From Apilactobacillus apisilvae (lineage in GTDB: Bacteria > Bacillota > Bacilli > Lactobacillales > Lactobacillaceae), in contig NZ_CP093362.1 in assembly GCF_023380225.1 (NCBI RefSeq), forward strand, positions 434,001 through 498,000: a stretch of 64,000 nucleotides of DNA, given 5' to 3'. The translations under genes were made by a program, and so were the position numbers. The notes under the pieces are model-generated. The model was given only the letters and a program-made list of their open reading frames with translations. It had not been told where the DNA came from and made no database searches. Positions 27,256-37,073 of the stretch are shown here, piece by piece. Position 1 is the stretch's first letter. Each line of letters opens with the position of its first letter.

Positions 27256-28233
27256 TTATTTTTGTTCATTTTCAAAATAATCTTCATATGCATCAATAAT
27301 CTTAGCAACAACTGGATGTCTGACCACATCACTAGAATCAAAAGTAACAAATCGAATTTTTTTAACATTTTTTAAGATTTTCTGAGCCTGAACTAAACCA
27401 CTGCTAGCATGTTTAGGTAAATCAATTTGAGAAACATCCCCATTGACAATCATTTTCGAACCAAAACCCAATCTAGTCAAAAACATTTTCATTTGAGCAG
27501 TCGTAGTATTCTGAGCCTCATCTAGAATAACAAAAGCATTGTCAAGAGTTCTACCACGCATATATGCTAATGGAGCAATCTCAATAACTTCTCTTTCCAT
27601 TAAACGTGCAGTGTGTTCACGACCTAAAATTGCATGTAAAGCATCGTAAATTGGTCTTAGATATGGATCAACTTTCTCTTTTAAATCACCAGGTAAAAAG
27701 CCAAGACTTTCACCGGCTTCAACTGCAGGACGAGTTAAAATGATTTTATCAACATCTCCATGCTTTAAAGCAGCAATTGCCATAACCACAGCCAAATAAG
27801 TTTTTCCAGTTCCAGCAGGGCCAATTCCAAAAGTGATATCATTATGTTTTACAGATTGAACATATTGACGTTGTCCAAAGTTTTTAACCCTTACCGGTTG
27901 TCCTTTAGCATCTTTAATTAATATTTGATTATATAAGTCTCTAAAATACTCTAATGTGCCATTTTTGGCCATATTAATCGCACTGACAAAATCACTACCA
28001 TTAATTGTAATTCCATCTTGTAACAATTTAACTAAATTATCTAAAATTGAAATTACCTGATTTACATCATCATCATTACCGGAAACCTTAATCTTAGTTC
28101 CAAAAGCATTAATGGAAACATTCATACCCTCTTCAAGAATATCAACGTGCTTGTTTTGTGGTCCTAATAAAACAGGCTCAAAGTCTAAATTATTTAGTAT
28201 AAATTCTTTTTGTGCTGAAGTATTTTCTGTCAA
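27256..28233 (-). CDS. phoH: PhoH-like ATPase
   Basis: P-loop ATPase of the PhoH family, linked by position and phylogeny to RNA metabolism beside ybeY. The protein is about 325 residues with Walker A GPAGTGKTYLAVVM and Walker B FVILDEAQNTTTAQMKMFLT, and an N-terminal KH-like segment (about 30-75). The TTG at 28233 is chosen as start: AAAGGGG lies nine bases upstream, whereas the ATG at 28254 has no ribosome binding site. It heads the ybeY-dgkA-era-recO run, after an extended -10 promoter. Confidence 0.92.
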   Translation of the reverse strand: MTENTSAQKEFILNNLDFEPVLLGPQNKHVDILEEGMNVSINAFGTKIKVSGNDDDVNQVISILDNLVKLLQDGITINGSDFVSAINMAKNGTLEYFRDLYNQILIKDAKGQPVRVKNFGQRQYVQSVKHNDITFGIGPAGTGKTYLAVVMAIAALKHGDVDKIILTRPAVEAGESLGFLPGDLKEKVDPYLRPIYDALHAILGREHTARLMEREVIEIAPLAYMRGRTLDNAFVILDEAQNTTTAQMKMFLTRLGFGSKMIVNGDVSQIDLPKHASSGLVQAQKILKNVKKIRFVTFDSSDVVRHPVVAKIIDAYEDYFENEQK

Positions 28234-28268
28234 ATATAGCGACCCCTTTATCATAGTTTAATAAACAA

Positions 28269-28277
28269 ATATTAGCA
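28269..28277 (-). promoter_or_regulatory. Extended -10 promoter of phoH operon
   Basis: TGCTAATAT on the minus strand (TGn plus TAATAT) about 36 bases before the TTG start of phoH. The -35 region is only T-rich. Confidence 0.5.
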
Positions 28278-28318
28278 TAGTTTATAATTTAAAAAAAGCT
28301 ATACTTATTATGTATATA

Positions 28319-28348
28319 TAAAGATTAAAAATTCAAATTAATCTTTAC
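28319..28348 (-). terminator. Weak terminator after yqeY
   Basis: AAAGATTAA and its complement form an all-A/T 9-bp stem shortly after the yqeY stop codon. The T tract is interrupted (TTTATATAT), so the call is weak. Confidence 0.4.
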
Positions 28349-28356
28349 TTTAAAAT

Positions 28357-28800
28357 TTATTTTAAATAACCTTTAACTGATTGATTAACAATTGATCCAT
28401 CAGCTTTACCTTTAAGTTTAGGCATTACAGCACCCATAACTTTACCGAAGTCTGACATGTTAGAAGCTCCAACTGATTTGATTGTTTCTGATACGATTTT
28501 ATCTACTTCATCTTTAGATAATTGTTTAGGGGCATATTTCTCTAAAACTTTCATTTCGGCTTCTTGTGCTGAAACCAAATCATCACGGTTAGCTGATTTA
28601 AAATCGTCAATTGATTCCTTGTGTTGCTTTACTTCACGACTAATTACAGTTAATTCTTCATCTTCTGATAAGTCATGACCTAGTTTAATTTTTTCATTCA
28701 TTAAGTCAGTTTTAACCATTCTAATAACTGTCAAAGCGATTTTATCATGTGCTTTCATTGCGCTTTTTAAATCATTATTAATATTTTCTGAAATACTCAT
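28357..28800 (-). CDS. yqeY: GatB/YqeY domain protein
   Basis: A 147-residue stand-alone YqeY protein, related to the C-terminal tRNA-binding domain of GatB, the amidotransferase subunit that makes Gln-tRNA or Asn-tRNA. The role of the free domain is unknown. Typical features are the start SISENINNDLKSAMKAHDKI, the segment ISREVKQHKESIDDFKSANR, and the end VMPKLKGKADGSIVNQSVKG. It follows rpsU on the same strand, the usual Firmicutes order, but a strong terminator lies between them. Confidence 0.93.
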   Translation of the reverse strand: MSISENINNDLKSAMKAHDKIALTVIRMVKTDLMNEKIKLGHDLSEDEELTVISREVKQHKESIDDFKSANRDDLVSAQEAEMKVLEKYAPKQLSKDEVDKIVSETIKSVGASNMSDFGKVMGAVMPKLKGKADGSIVNQSVKGYLK

Positions 28801-28834
28801 AATAGTTCCTCCATTAATTATATAAGCTTACAAA

Positions 28835-28864
28835 AAAACGTTCCTGAAATAACAGGAACGTTTT
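28835..28864 (-). terminator. Intrinsic terminator of rpsU
   Basis: A 12-bp perfect stem (AAAACGTTCCTG and complement; 28835-28846 and 28853-28864) with a T-run on the minus strand, starting just after the rpsU stop codon. Confidence 0.92.
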
Positions 28865-28867
28865 TAA

Positions 28868-29062
28868 CTAAAAGCGACGTCTTTTCTTCTTGTTGTTGCG
28901 CTTTCTTGCTGCTTCAGATTTTAATTTACGTTTAACACTAGGTTTTTCGTAGAATTCTCGCTTACGGTATTCACGTAAAGTACCGTTTTTAGAAACTGTA
29001 CGTTTGAAACGACGAAGAGCATCATCAAGAGATTCGTTTTTGCGAACGACTGTTTTTGACAT
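28868..29062 (-). CDS. rpsU: 30S ribosomal protein S21
   Basis: Small basic ribosomal protein of 64 residues, [20 protein letters not shown], ending in a Lys/Arg-rich tail (KKKRRRF). It binds near the 3' end of 16S rRNA and helps mRNA initiation. The start at 29062 follows a strong GGAGGGAGGG; the open frame further up to 29089 covers that ribosome binding site and is not coding. It has a near-consensus promoter and its own terminator, so it is expressed as a strong monocistronic unit. Confidence 0.97.
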   Translation of the reverse strand: MSKTVVRKNESLDDALRRFKRTVSKNGTLREYRKREFYEKPSVKRKLKSEAARKRNNKKKRRRF

Positions 29063-29140
29063 ATGAAAATTCCCTCCCTCCGAGCTCAAAATACAACTGT
29101 TTCAATTGCTATGTAGCATTAATTAAAACTGTTCTTTATA

Positions 29141-29169
29141 ATTATACAAAAATATGAATACAACGTCAA
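29141..29169 (-). promoter_or_regulatory. Promoter of rpsU
   Basis: TTGACG (29164-29169), 17-base spacer, TATAAT (29141-29146) on the minus strand: the best sigma-A promoter in the window, fitting a ribosomal protein gene. Confidence 0.88.
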
Positions 29170-29201
29170 TATAACAATAAAAAATTATAAAATAATTTTT
29201 G

Positions 29202-29210
29202 TGATAAAAT
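29202..29210 (+). promoter_or_regulatory. Extended -10 promoter of ppsR
   Basis: TGATAAAAT, identical to the element before the DUF2929 gene, 33 bases before the ATG at 29244. It is divergent from the rpsU promoter. Confidence 0.5.
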
Positions 29211-29243
29211 AATAATAAATTTACAATGTGGAGTGATTTAATA

Positions 29244-30053
29244 ATGGATAAGTTATCGATTTTTGCAATATCAGATTCTAGTGGAGAAACGGCAATACAA
29301 GTAGCAAAAACCGCTGGTGCGCAATTTAAAAAAACAAATATTTTATATGAAAGATATCCTTTCATCACAACTGAATCGATATTAGATGGCATTTTAAAAA
29401 TTGCGGCTGAGAAAAAAGCCGTTATTTTCCATACCTTAGTCAACTCTAACTTAAGTAATATTATTGAACAATTTTCAGAAAAAAATGGTTTACAAAGCGT
29501 TGATTGTATCCAAGGACCCATGAAGGCAATTAGTAACAGATTGGGTAGCAATCCTGAAAGAGTAAGTGGATTAGTCCACAACCTAAATGAAGAATATTTT
29601 AAAAGAATTGCTGCAATGGAATTTTCTGTAGAAAATGATGATGGAAGCAATCCACAAAATTTAGATAAAGCAGACGTAGTTATTTTGGGAATATCTAGAA
29701 CTTCAAAAACTCCATTATCACTGTACTTAGCCAATAAACAATTAAAAGTATCTAATGTCCCTATTGGTCCAGAAACACAATTGCCTAAAGAAATTTGGCA
29801 AGTTAATAAAAATAAAATTTTCGGACTAACTAGTGATATTTCAAAAATTCAAAAAATTAGGAAAGCCAGAATGTTATCTTATGGCTTAGATGAGGACACT
29901 CCATATTCTAATTCTGATAACATCAAAAAAGAATTAGAATATGCTCAAGTTTTGTATAAAAAATTAGATTGCCTTCAAATTAATGTTGCTGATAAATCAA
30001 TTGAAGAAACAGCCACAATTATAATGGAAAGTTTAAATATTGATACTAAATAA
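29244..30053 (+). CDS. ppsR: Pyruvate phosphate dikinase / PEP synthase regulatory protein (DUF299)
   Basis: Family of bifunctional kinases/phosphorylases that switch pyruvate phosphate dikinase or PEP synthase off and on by ADP-dependent phosphorylation. The 269-residue protein begins MDKLSIFAISDSSGETAIQV and has the nucleotide-binding tract ILGISRTSKTPLSLYLANK. The start at 29244 has GGAG upstream; the ATG at 29226 has no ribosome binding site. It lies divergent from rpsU and convergent with nfo. The target kinase is not in the window, so which partner it controls is unknown. Confidence 0.9.
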   Translation: MDKLSIFAISDSSGETAIQVAKTAGAQFKKTNILYERYPFITTESILDGILKIAAEKKAVIFHTLVNSNLSNIIEQFSEKNGLQSVDCIQGPMKAISNRLGSNPERVSGLVHNLNEEYFKRIAAMEFSVENDDGSNPQNLDKADVVILGISRTSKTPLSLYLANKQLKVSNVPIGPETQLPKEIWQVNKNKIFGLTSDISKIQKIRKARMLSYGLDEDTPYSNSDNIKKELEYAQVLYKKLDCLQINVADKSIEETATIIMESLNIDTK

Positions 30054-30079
30054 AAAATAGCCTTTAAAGGCTATTTTTT
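30053..30079. terminator. Bidirectional terminator between ppsR and nfo
   Basis: AAAAAATAGCC and its complement form a stem with an A-run on one side and a T-run on the other, so it can stop both convergent genes. Confidence 0.85.
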
Positions 30080-30986
30080 ATTGATTTTTAATATCTTCAA
30101 TTAAGTTGTTATTAAATTGTTCATTTTTTAACATTTGAACTTCAAAATAATGTGGTGAAACTTTTTTCTTTTTGTCTTTATCAATAACAACTGCTGGTGT
30201 TTCCATAATCTTAGGAACATTAACTAAACTTTCATGGTGGGCAACATAATTTAAACAATCAAAACCTAAATTCCCTAGTCCAATAATTTCATGTCTATCT
30301 TTATGACTTCCCATTGGATTTTTAGAATCATTTAAATGAACAACTTTCAATCTATTCAATCCAATAACATGATCAAATTCATTTAAAACACCGTCAAAAT
30401 CATTTTTGATATCGTATCCAGCATCACTGGTATGACAAGTATCAAAAGTTACTGATAATTTATCATTATCAGTAACACCATCTATAATTTGTGATAATTC
30501 TTCAAAATTACGACCAACTTCAGTACCTTTACCAGCCATGGTTTCTAAAGCAATTTGAATTTTTTGATCTGGTTCAATAACTTCATTTAATCCTTCTGAT
30601 ATCTGCTTAATGGCAGCGTCAGAACCAGCCCCTACATGTGATCCTGGATGTAAAACAATTTGTGTAGCACCAATAGCTTCAGCGCGTCTAATTTCATCAT
30701 GAAGAAAGTCAATTCCAAATGTAAAATTTCTAGGTTTATTTATATTACCCAAATTAATAATATAAGGTGCATGAACTACTACTTCTTTTAATCCATTTTC
30801 ATTCATGTAATTTTTACCATCATCGGCTCTTAACTCGTTAATGGGTTTCCTTCTAGTATTTTGTGGAGCACCTGTATAAACCATAAAAACATTTTCATCA
30901 TAGCTTTTAGCTTCTTCAGCTGATCCCAAAAACATTTTATTCCCATTCATACTAACATGTGAGCCAATTAAAAAATTATTTTCCAT
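30078..30986 (-). CDS. nfo: Endonuclease IV (AP endonuclease)
   Basis: Cuts DNA 5' to abasic sites in base excision repair, using three metal ions. The 302-residue protein starts [20 protein letters not shown] and shows the metal-ligand motifs [68 protein letters not shown] and METP. The ATG at 30986 has GAGGAGG seven bases upstream. It overlaps the end of the upstream glycerophosphotransferase gene by 11 bases, so it is presumably the last gene of that wall-polymer transcript, an odd pairing. Confidence 0.95.
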   Translation of the reverse strand: MENNFLIGSHVSMNGNKMFLGSAEEAKSYDENVFMVYTGAPQNTRRKPINELRADDGKNYMNENGLKEVVVHAPYIINLGNINKPRNFTFGIDFLHDEIRRAEAIGATQIVLHPGSHVGAGSDAAIKQISEGLNEVIEPDQKIQIALETMAGKGTEVGRNFEELSQIIDGVTDNDKLSVTFDTCHTSDAGYDIKNDFDGVLNEFDHVIGLNRLKVVHLNDSKNPMGSHKDRHEIIGLGNLGFDCLNYVAHHESLVNVPKIMETPAVVIDKDKKKKVSPHYFEVQMLKNEQFNNNLIEDIKNQ

Positions 30987-32199
30987 CACTAATCCTCCTC
31001 ATAATTTGTACAAATTTTTTAGAAGAGTCTTCAGACTCCCATGAACAAAATTTCTTATAAAAGTTTTCAAACTTTTCATCATAATTATTAAATTTATTGT
31101 AATGATTAAATTCACTAATTTTATTGTAAAATTCAGAAGAAATTTGTACTAAAGGACCTGGAACGTCGTTTTTATAGTTAAAATAAAATCCCCTCAGTTC
31201 TTCTTCGTAATGATCCAAATCATAAGCAAAAAATAACATTGGACGTTTTAAATTAGCATAATCAAACATAACAGAAGAATAGTCCGTAATTAATAAATCA
31301 GAAATTAAATATAGCTCACTAATGTCTTCTTCTGCCATAATTTTGACACGATCTTCATAACCACTAATATTAATAGAATCTTTTACTAGATAATGCGGCC
31401 TAATAATTAAAATAGCATTATCATCTACATTATTAAAGAATTCTTCTAAACTAAATGGTAATTCAAAGTTATAAACACCTCTAGTTTTATAGTCATCATC
31501 TCGCCAAGTTGGAGCATACATAATAATTTTGGATTTATTATCACCGATTAATTTATATTTTAATTTATTAATGTAATCTTTATTATTACCTGAATATAAA
31601 ATATCATTTCTGGGGTAACCTATATCCAAAAATTTATTATTAAAATCGAAAGCTCGAGCAAATATTTGATGAGAATATTGATTAGGAGCAATTAAGTAAT
31701 CCCAACGATGCGCTTCTTTAACAAACCGTTCTTTATATCTATCAGTATTTGTTCCTGGCATTTTAACATTAGCTATATCTATCCCCAATTTTTTCAAGGG
31801 AGTTCCATGCCAGGTTTGCATATAAGTGGTTCCTTTATTTTTGCGCCACCAATTGGGGGTTCTAGAGTTAAAAACCCAAAAATTAGCACGAGCCATAATC
31901 CATACCCATTTAGGTAGAAATCTTCTGACCATTTTTACATTAGGATACTTGTTTTTAAGGTCGTTATATTCAGAAACCTTCACGGCAAAATAGGCTAGAT
32001 CTTTTTTTTTCGGATGTTGATTAATCCATTCTTCATAGATAGCTGCAGGATTATCGTTAATATCTTTTCCTTTAAAACTTTCGAAGATAACTAAATCTTT
32101 TTTAACAGGTAAAATAATAAATATATCATTTAAAATTATTAAACATAATCTAATTGTTAATTTTAATAATTTTATTATTTTACTTTTTATATTAATCAT
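30976..32199 (-). CDS. CDP-glycerol glycerophosphotransferase family protein (TagF-like)
   Basis: Transfers glycerol phosphate units from CDP-glycerol onto a lipid-linked acceptor at the inner membrane face, building teichoic acid type polymers. The 407-residue protein has a membrane-binding N-terminus (about 1-40), the GT-B-like core with [34 protein letters not shown] (catalytic His region) and the CDP-glycerol site [20 protein letters not shown]. It is shorter than Bacillus TagF, so it may be a TarL/TagF-type or primase-type enzyme; the exact acceptor cannot be told. It is encoded 24 bases after the tagG-type permease gene and overlaps nfo. Confidence 0.85.
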   Translation of the reverse strand: MINIKSKIIKLLKLTIRLCLIILNDIFIILPVKKDLVIFESFKGKDINDNPAAIYEEWINQHPKKKDLAYFAVKVSEYNDLKNKYPNVKMVRRFLPKWVWIMARANFWVFNSRTPNWWRKNKGTTYMQTWHGTPLKKLGIDIANVKMPGTNTDRYKERFVKEAHRWDYLIAPNQYSHQIFARAFDFNNKFLDIGYPRNDILYSGNNKDYINKLKYKLIGDNKSKIIMYAPTWRDDDYKTRGVYNFELPFSLEEFFNNVDDNAILIIRPHYLVKDSINISGYEDRVKIMAEEDISELYLISDLLITDYSSVMFDYANLKRPMLFFAYDLDHYEEELRGFYFNYKNDVPGPLVQISSEFYNKISEFNHYNKFNNYDEKFENFYKKFCSWESEDSSKKFVQIMRRISDGK

Positions 32200-32222
32200 A
32201 AAATTGCCAATCCCTTTTTATG

Positions 32223-33041
32223 CTAAATGTAGTCAACAAATCTTGCTCTAAATTTATAATGTAAATGTGATCCTACTAGTAAGAAGAATAAGACCATTAG
32301 CCAAAATATAAGCATTAGCAATGGCTTTTGCCAGAACCAAGTTTGTCCTAACATAGATTCTCTAAAGCCAGAAATAATGTAAAAGAATGGATTTAGTTGT
32401 AAAATTCTAACGAAAAATGCAGGAAACGCATTAGTTTCAAAATTAAATAGTACTCCTGACATGTAGAATAGGACACGCATTAATGATTGTAGGAAAATAC
32501 GATAATCACGAATTAAAATAGTAACCGTTGAATTAAAGGTTCCAAAAGCTACTAACCAACAAATCATTGCGAAGAAATAATAAATCCATTGTACCCAATA
32601 AAGACTAGGTACAATTCCACCCTTTACATATGCAATGAAAATGGAAAAAATTAGCATTGCCCAAAATGAACTAAGATTAGAAATTATTTTAATAGTAGGT
32701 AAAACACTTACAGGAAATTTCATCTTAGAAACCATACCTACTTGTTGATAAATACTCTTTGAGGATGCTAAAGTTGCAGCATTCATATAAAACCATGGTG
32801 TTATACCAATAACCATCCATGTTAGATAATCGATTCCATTTGAAGTACCTTTTTTCAATCCAATTCCAAAAACTAACCAATAAATTCCAATTTGAATTAA
32901 TGGATATAAATATTCCCAAATCAATCCTAAATAATGACTTTGGTAATCAGACTTATCTTGATATTTAGAAATCCTAAACATGATTCCTAAATTACTAATT
33001 TGCTCTTTAATTAATGTAATGACTTCCTTCAAGCCAATCAC
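32223..33041 (-). CDS. tagG: ABC-2 type permease, teichoic acid exporter TagG-like
   Basis: Membrane subunit of an exporter that moves finished wall polymer across the membrane. The 272-residue protein has about six membrane helices and features of TagG/Wzm: SDYQSHYLGLIWEYLYPLIQ, MVIGITPWFYMNAATLASSK and the later NPFFYIISGFRESMLG. The start could be GTG 33041 or TTG 33032 (giving MKEVITLIKEQI, which looks like other TagG starts). The ATPase partner TagH is normally encoded next to it but is absent here. Flanked on both sides by glycerophosphotransferase-like genes. Confidence 0.87.
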   Translation of the reverse strand: MIGLKEVITLIKEQISNLGIMFRISKYQDKSDYQSHYLGLIWEYLYPLIQIGIYWLVFGIGLKKGTSNGIDYLTWMVIGITPWFYMNAATLASSKSIYQQVGMVSKMKFPVSVLPTIKIISNLSSFWAMLIFSIFIAYVKGGIVPSLYWVQWIYYFFAMICWLVAFGTFNSTVTILIRDYRIFLQSLMRVLFYMSGVLFNFETNAFPAFFVRILQLNPFFYIISGFRESMLGQTWFWQKPLLMLIFWLMVLFFLLVGSHLHYKFRARFVDYI

Positions 33042-33048
33042 ACTTCCT

Positions 33049-34200
33049 TTACTTTAAACTTTTTATATATTTTTCTATTACACGACTAGTTGCAAAACCA
33101 TCGTTATATTTATTCCAAACACGATTAAATTTAGTAAAATCAGTCTTTTTATTTTCCCTAATAGATTTAGCTAAATCTTCAGTAGTTTTTATTGGCTTAT
33201 TGGGAAGCCAATTTAACATATTATCTTGTATTCCCGGATGCTTTTGATATTGATCAATATCAAACATATAAAATAACATAGAATGTGCATTAGGTAGTAA
33301 AGAATAATCAAAAGCTATCGATGAATAGTCGGTAACTAAAGTATCAGTAATTACCAATAAGTCAGTGGTTGATAGCTGACTAAAGAATAAAACATTGTCT
33401 GAAGAAGCTTCTTTTTGTAACTTTTTTTCTAATTTGTTTAAAAGTGGATGCAACTTAATAATGACAATCGCATTAGGATCAGAAGTTAATGCTGAAATAA
33501 CCTTTTTAGGGGGGTTGAATGAATTTCCATCATTACGATAAGTAGGTGCATACAAGATAACTCGCTTATTTTTCAACTGCGGAGCAAAATGATATACCCT
33601 ACGTTCAGCAATGTCGCGCCATTTTTGCTTAAATAACCGATCAGAACGTGGATATCCTAACATTTTCATTCTGTCTGAAGAAACATGATAACTTTTTTGA
33701 AAAACATCTCCCATAGTTGCAGAAGCAACTACATATTCATCAAAATGATTATAAACATTTTGAAATCTCTTTTTATCTGAAGAACTACGTTCGTAAGTAG
33801 CTGGATCTTCCCAGCCAAATTTTTTAATGGCTCCGTTAGCATGCCACATTTGAACTATTTTAGTATTATTACTGCGAATAATTCCACCTAAGAATGCAAA
33901 ATAGTTATCACAAAAAATAATGCTACCAGTCATAATGATAGGTACAACATTAAAAATTAATGAAATCCCATCTCTAAACTGAATCGTTTTAACTCCGTAA
34001 GCAGCTAAGTCTGTGGCTGCTGCCTCATTATCATTTTCATAAAAGACAATCATGCGCCTACCAGCAGGCAGGCTCCTAGCCATAGATTTTATTAAACCTA
34101 AATTGTTGTCAAAACTCATTATGTAGATAACATTTTTTTTCTTTTTAAAATAACAAAAAAGAGAAACTATTTTGATTAAAAACAAATATATAATCTTCAA
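33049..34200 (-). CDS. CDP-glycerol glycerophosphotransferase family protein (TagB-like)
   Basis: A 383-residue enzyme of the TagB/TagF family; the single-domain size and VQMWHANGAIKKFGWEDP (in place of WHGTPLK) point to a TagB-like priming transferase that adds the first glycerol phosphate to the lipid-linked linkage disaccharide. The CDP-glycerol site is LVTDYSSIAFDYSLLPNAH. The start is uncertain: TTG at 34200 has GGTGGGG six bases upstream, and a -10 element lies at 34248-34253, which excludes the TTG at 34245. It heads a transcript with the tagG-like gene, the TagF-like gene and nfo. Confidence 0.82.
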   Translation of the reverse strand: MKIIYLFLIKIVSLFCYFKKKKNVIYIMSFDNNLGLIKSMARSLPAGRRMIVFYENDNEAAATDLAAYGVKTIQFRDGISLIFNVVPIIMTGSIIFCDNYFAFLGGIIRSNNTKIVQMWHANGAIKKFGWEDPATYERSSSDKKRFQNVYNHFDEYVVASATMGDVFQKSYHVSSDRMKMLGYPRSDRLFKQKWRDIAERRVYHFAPQLKNKRVILYAPTYRNDGNSFNPPKKVISALTSDPNAIVIIKLHPLLNKLEKKLQKEASSDNVLFFSQLSTTDLLVITDTLVTDYSSIAFDYSLLPNAHSMLFYMFDIDQYQKHPGIQDNMLNWLPNKPIKTTEDLAKSIRENKKTDFTKFNRVWNKYNDGFATSRVIEKYIKSLK

Positions 34201-34247
34201 AATTAACCCCACCATATTAATGTTAAATAACCCATACACAATCAATT

Positions 34248-34256
34248 ATTATAACA
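34248..34256 (-). promoter_or_regulatory. Extended -10 promoter of the wall-polymer cluster
   Basis: TGTTATAAT on the minus strand about 48 bases before the TTG start. No good -35, as in other extended -10 promoters here. Confidence 0.55.
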
Positions 34257-34287
34257 CAATCGATTCAAAACAATTAATCACAATAAA

Positions 34288-35175
34288 CTATTTTAATTTA
34301 TGCTCATAGAAATGGCCAAGAATTGTTGAAGCCTCAGTAATGCTTGCAAAAGCATGTGGATCTGATTCTTCTAATGCTTCTTCTAATTCAGGCATCTCAT
34401 ATCTAGATATAGTTGTAAATAAAATTTCTTTACTATTATGATTATATGCACCTTCAGCATTATGAATAATCGTAATTCCTCTTGGCATATGATTTTGAAT
34501 ACTATCAATAACTGTTTTCGGGTGATCAGTAACTATTAAAACTTGCATTCTTTGTTGTCTCGTATAAGCAAAATCAATTGCTTTAGCATTTACAACAATT
34601 CCAATAGCTGAATAAAAAGCATAAGGCCAACCGTACTCAAAACCAGCTGCTGTAATAATAAAAACATTAAAAGCTATATTAATTGTCCCAATACTACGAC
34701 CAGTTTTACGCCTAATTACAATTCCTAAAATATCAAGTCCACCAGTTGATATCTCATTTTTCAAACTCATACCAGTCCCAAAGCCATTAACAACACCACC
34801 AAAAATAGCACAAATCATCGGATCATGAGTTAAATAAACTGGATGAATCGCTTTAATCATAAAACTGGCTAAGAAAACAGTTAAAATTGTAAAAAGAGTA
34901 AACTGATGACCAATTTGTCTCCAGGCTAAAACAAAAAATGGAATATTTAGCATAAACAAACCAATTGAAGGTGAGATTGTAAATGGAAAATACCTAGTGG
35001 ATAAAGTATTTATCAATTGTGATAAACCCGTAAATCCAGATGAATAAATGTTACCTGGGGTCCAAAAGAAATTCATTGCAATTGACACCATAATACCATA
35101 CATAAAAGCAGTAGAAGCTTTAGCTATGTACTGATGCCTTTTTAAAATCCGTTGAACATCATCCATAAATTTCAT
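34288..35175 (-). CDS. YitT-family membrane protein (DUF2179)
   Basis: A 295-residue protein with about five membrane helices (first ~215 residues) and a soluble C-terminal DUF2179 domain (about 215-290). Recognisable segments are FWTPGNIYSSGFTGLSQLI and STGGLDILGIVIRRKTGRSIG. Function is unknown; the family may transport or sense small molecules. ATG at 35175 is very close to GAGAGG (two bases), so the ATG at 35166 is also possible. It has its own extended -10 promoter and is followed by the wall-polymer cluster promoter, so it is likely a separate unit. Confidence 0.85.
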   Translation of the reverse strand: MKFMDDVQRILKRHQYIAKASTAFMYGIMVSIAMNFFWTPGNIYSSGFTGLSQLINTLSTRYFPFTISPSIGLFMLNIPFFVLAWRQIGHQFTLFTILTVFLASFMIKAIHPVYLTHDPMICAIFGGVVNGFGTGMSLKNEISTGGLDILGIVIRRKTGRSIGTINIAFNVFIITAAGFEYGWPYAFYSAIGIVVNAKAIDFAYTRQQRMQVLIVTDHPKTVIDSIQNHMPRGITIIHNAEGAYNHNSKEILFTTISRYEMPELEEALEESDPHAFASITEASTILGHFYEHKLK

Positions 35176-35199
35176 TACCTCTCTTATAAATATGAAAAT

Positions 35200-35208
35200 A
35201 GTATAACA
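35200..35208 (-). promoter_or_regulatory. Extended -10 promoter of the YitT-family gene
   Basis: TGTTATACT on the minus strand about 25 bases before the ATG at 35175. Confidence 0.5.
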
Positions 35209-35236
35209 TTTAATAATTAATTAATCATACTTATTT

Positions 35237-35267
35237 AAAAGAAAAGAACTTCCAATTAAGGAAGTTC
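35237..35267 (-). terminator. Intrinsic terminator of aspS
   Basis: GAACTTCC and its complement (35246-35253, 35260-35267) form a stem after the aspS stop codon, followed on the minus strand by TTTTCTTTT. Confidence 0.8.
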
Positions 35268-35275
35268 CTTCATAA

Positions 35276-37054
35276 TCATTCTTCGTAAGTATCTTCACTT
35301 TCAAGACCTAAATCATATAATTGCTTTTGAGCAACTTGAGCAGGTGCGTTAGTCATTGGTTCTGTTGCTTTTGAATTTTTAGGGAATGCAATTACATCAC
35401 GAATATTTTCAGTTTGAGCTAACAATCTAGCAAAACGATCTAGACCAATAGCTAAACCACCATGAGGTGGAAAACCGTAATCTAAAGCATCCAAGAAATA
35501 GCCAAATCTAGCTTGTGCTCTTTCTCTATCGAATCCTAATGCTCTTAACATCTTCAATTGTAATTCTTTATTATGAATACGGATAGAACCGCCACCTAAT
35601 TCTAGTCCATTTAGAATGATGTCATAACTTTGCGCATGTGCAGCATGTGGATTTTCGCCTTCATTAAGGTAATGTTCGTCACCCTTATTTGGCATTGTAA
35701 ATGGATGGTGAGCAGGTACCCATCTTTCAGCACCTTCATCATATTCAAATAATGGCCAATCTACAACCCATAAGAAGTCAAATACATCTTTAGGAATCAT
35801 ATTTTGTTTTTCAGCAATATCACAACGTAAGTATCCTAAAGTATCAGCAACAACTTTAGCACGATCAGCAGCGAACAATAGTAAATCGCCTACTTTGGCA
35901 CCAGTACGTTTCATAATATTTTCTTCAACTGATTTATCAAAGAATTTAGCGATTGGACCTGTAAATCCATCTTCTGTAATCTTAATCCATGCTAATCCTT
36001 TAGCACCAAAACGTTCGATATATGAACCATATTTGTCAATATCTTTTCTAGAATACTTATCAGCACCACCAGGAACAGCAATCGCTTTTACTTGTCCACC
36101 ATCTTTGATGGTATTTGAGAACACTTTAAAATCAACATCTTTAACAACGTCTGATAAATCTTTTAATTCCATACCAAATCTAACATCCGGTTGATCAGTA
36201 CCAAAACGATCCATTGATTCTTGCCAAGTGATACGTTTAAATGGTGCTTTAACATCTAAACCTAAAGTATCTTTCATTACTTTGACAATTAAACCTTCAG
36301 TTAATTTTTGAATATCTTCTTCATTTAAAAATGAAGTTTCCATATCAATTTGAGTAAATTCTGGTTGACGGTCACCACGTAAATCTTCATCACGGAAGCA
36401 ACGAGCAATTTGATAGTAACGATCAAACCCAGCACCCATTAATAGTTGTTTAAATAATTGTGGTGATTGTGGTAAAGCATAAAATGAACCATGATATAGT
36501 CTTGAAGGAACTAGATAATCACGAGCTCCTTCAGGAGTTGATACTGTTAAATTAGGTGTTTCAATATCAATAAATCCATTTTTATCAAAGTAACTATGAA
36601 CAGATTGCATAATTCTGTTTCTTAGCATAATTCCCTTTTGTACTTCCGGACGTCTTAAATCTAAATAACGATATTTTAGTTTAGTTTCCTCGGAAGCAGT
36701 AATATTATTTTTAATATCAAATGGAGGATTTTTAGCCTTATTAAAAATTTCTACATCGCTAACATCAACTTCAATTTTACCAGTTTTCATATCATCATTA
36801 ACTTCATTTTCAGCTCTAGCGACAACCTTACCCTTAACTTGGATAACATATTCATTTCTTAATTGATCAGCAATTTCCCATGCTTTTTGATTATATTCAT
36901 CACTAAAAACTAGTTGAACAATGCCTTCACGATCTCTTAAGTCAACAAAAATTAACTTACCTAAATCTCTTCTTCTAGAAACCCATCCATCTAAACAAAT
37001 TTCTTGGTTTAAATATTTTTCGTCTACTAAACCACAATAAGTAGTTCGTTCCAT
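35276..37054 (-). CDS. aspS: Aspartyl-tRNA synthetase
   Basis: Charges tRNA-Asp. The 592-residue bacterial-type enzyme has the N-terminal OB anticodon domain (about 1-110), class II motif 2 [20 protein letters not shown], the GAD insertion domain (about 290-420) and motif 3 [13 protein letters not shown]. Bacterial AspRS may be discriminating or act on tRNA-Asn too; that cannot be decided here. It follows hisS by about 20 bases under one T-box, the usual hisS-aspS operon, and ends at its own terminator. Confidence 0.97.
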   Translation of the reverse strand: MERTTYCGLVDEKYLNQEICLDGWVSRRRDLGKLIFVDLRDREGIVQLVFSDEYNQKAWEIADQLRNEYVIQVKGKVVARAENEVNDDMKTGKIEVDVSDVEIFNKAKNPPFDIKNNITASEETKLKYRYLDLRRPEVQKGIMLRNRIMQSVHSYFDKNGFIDIETPNLTVSTPEGARDYLVPSRLYHGSFYALPQSPQLFKQLLMGAGFDRYYQIARCFRDEDLRGDRQPEFTQIDMETSFLNEEDIQKLTEGLIVKVMKDTLGLDVKAPFKRITWQESMDRFGTDQPDVRFGMELKDLSDVVKDVDFKVFSNTIKDGGQVKAIAVPGGADKYSRKDIDKYGSYIERFGAKGLAWIKITEDGFTGPIAKFFDKSVEENIMKRTGAKVGDLLLFAADRAKVVADTLGYLRCDIAEKQNMIPKDVFDFLWVVDWPLFEYDEGAERWVPAHHPFTMPNKGDEHYLNEGENPHAAHAQSYDIILNGLELGGGSIRIHNKELQLKMLRALGFDRERAQARFGYFLDALDYGFPPHGGLAIGLDRFARLLAQTENIRDVIAFPKNSKATEPMTNAPAQVAQKQLYDLGLESEDTYEE

Positions 37055-37073
37055 ATATAATTCCTCCTCTTAA

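Noticed and set aside
29123..29734. 203-residue open frame on the minus strand
   Set aside because: It lies antisense to ppsR, whose protein has clear family motifs, and covers the rpsU promoter region; no ribosome binding site or homology.
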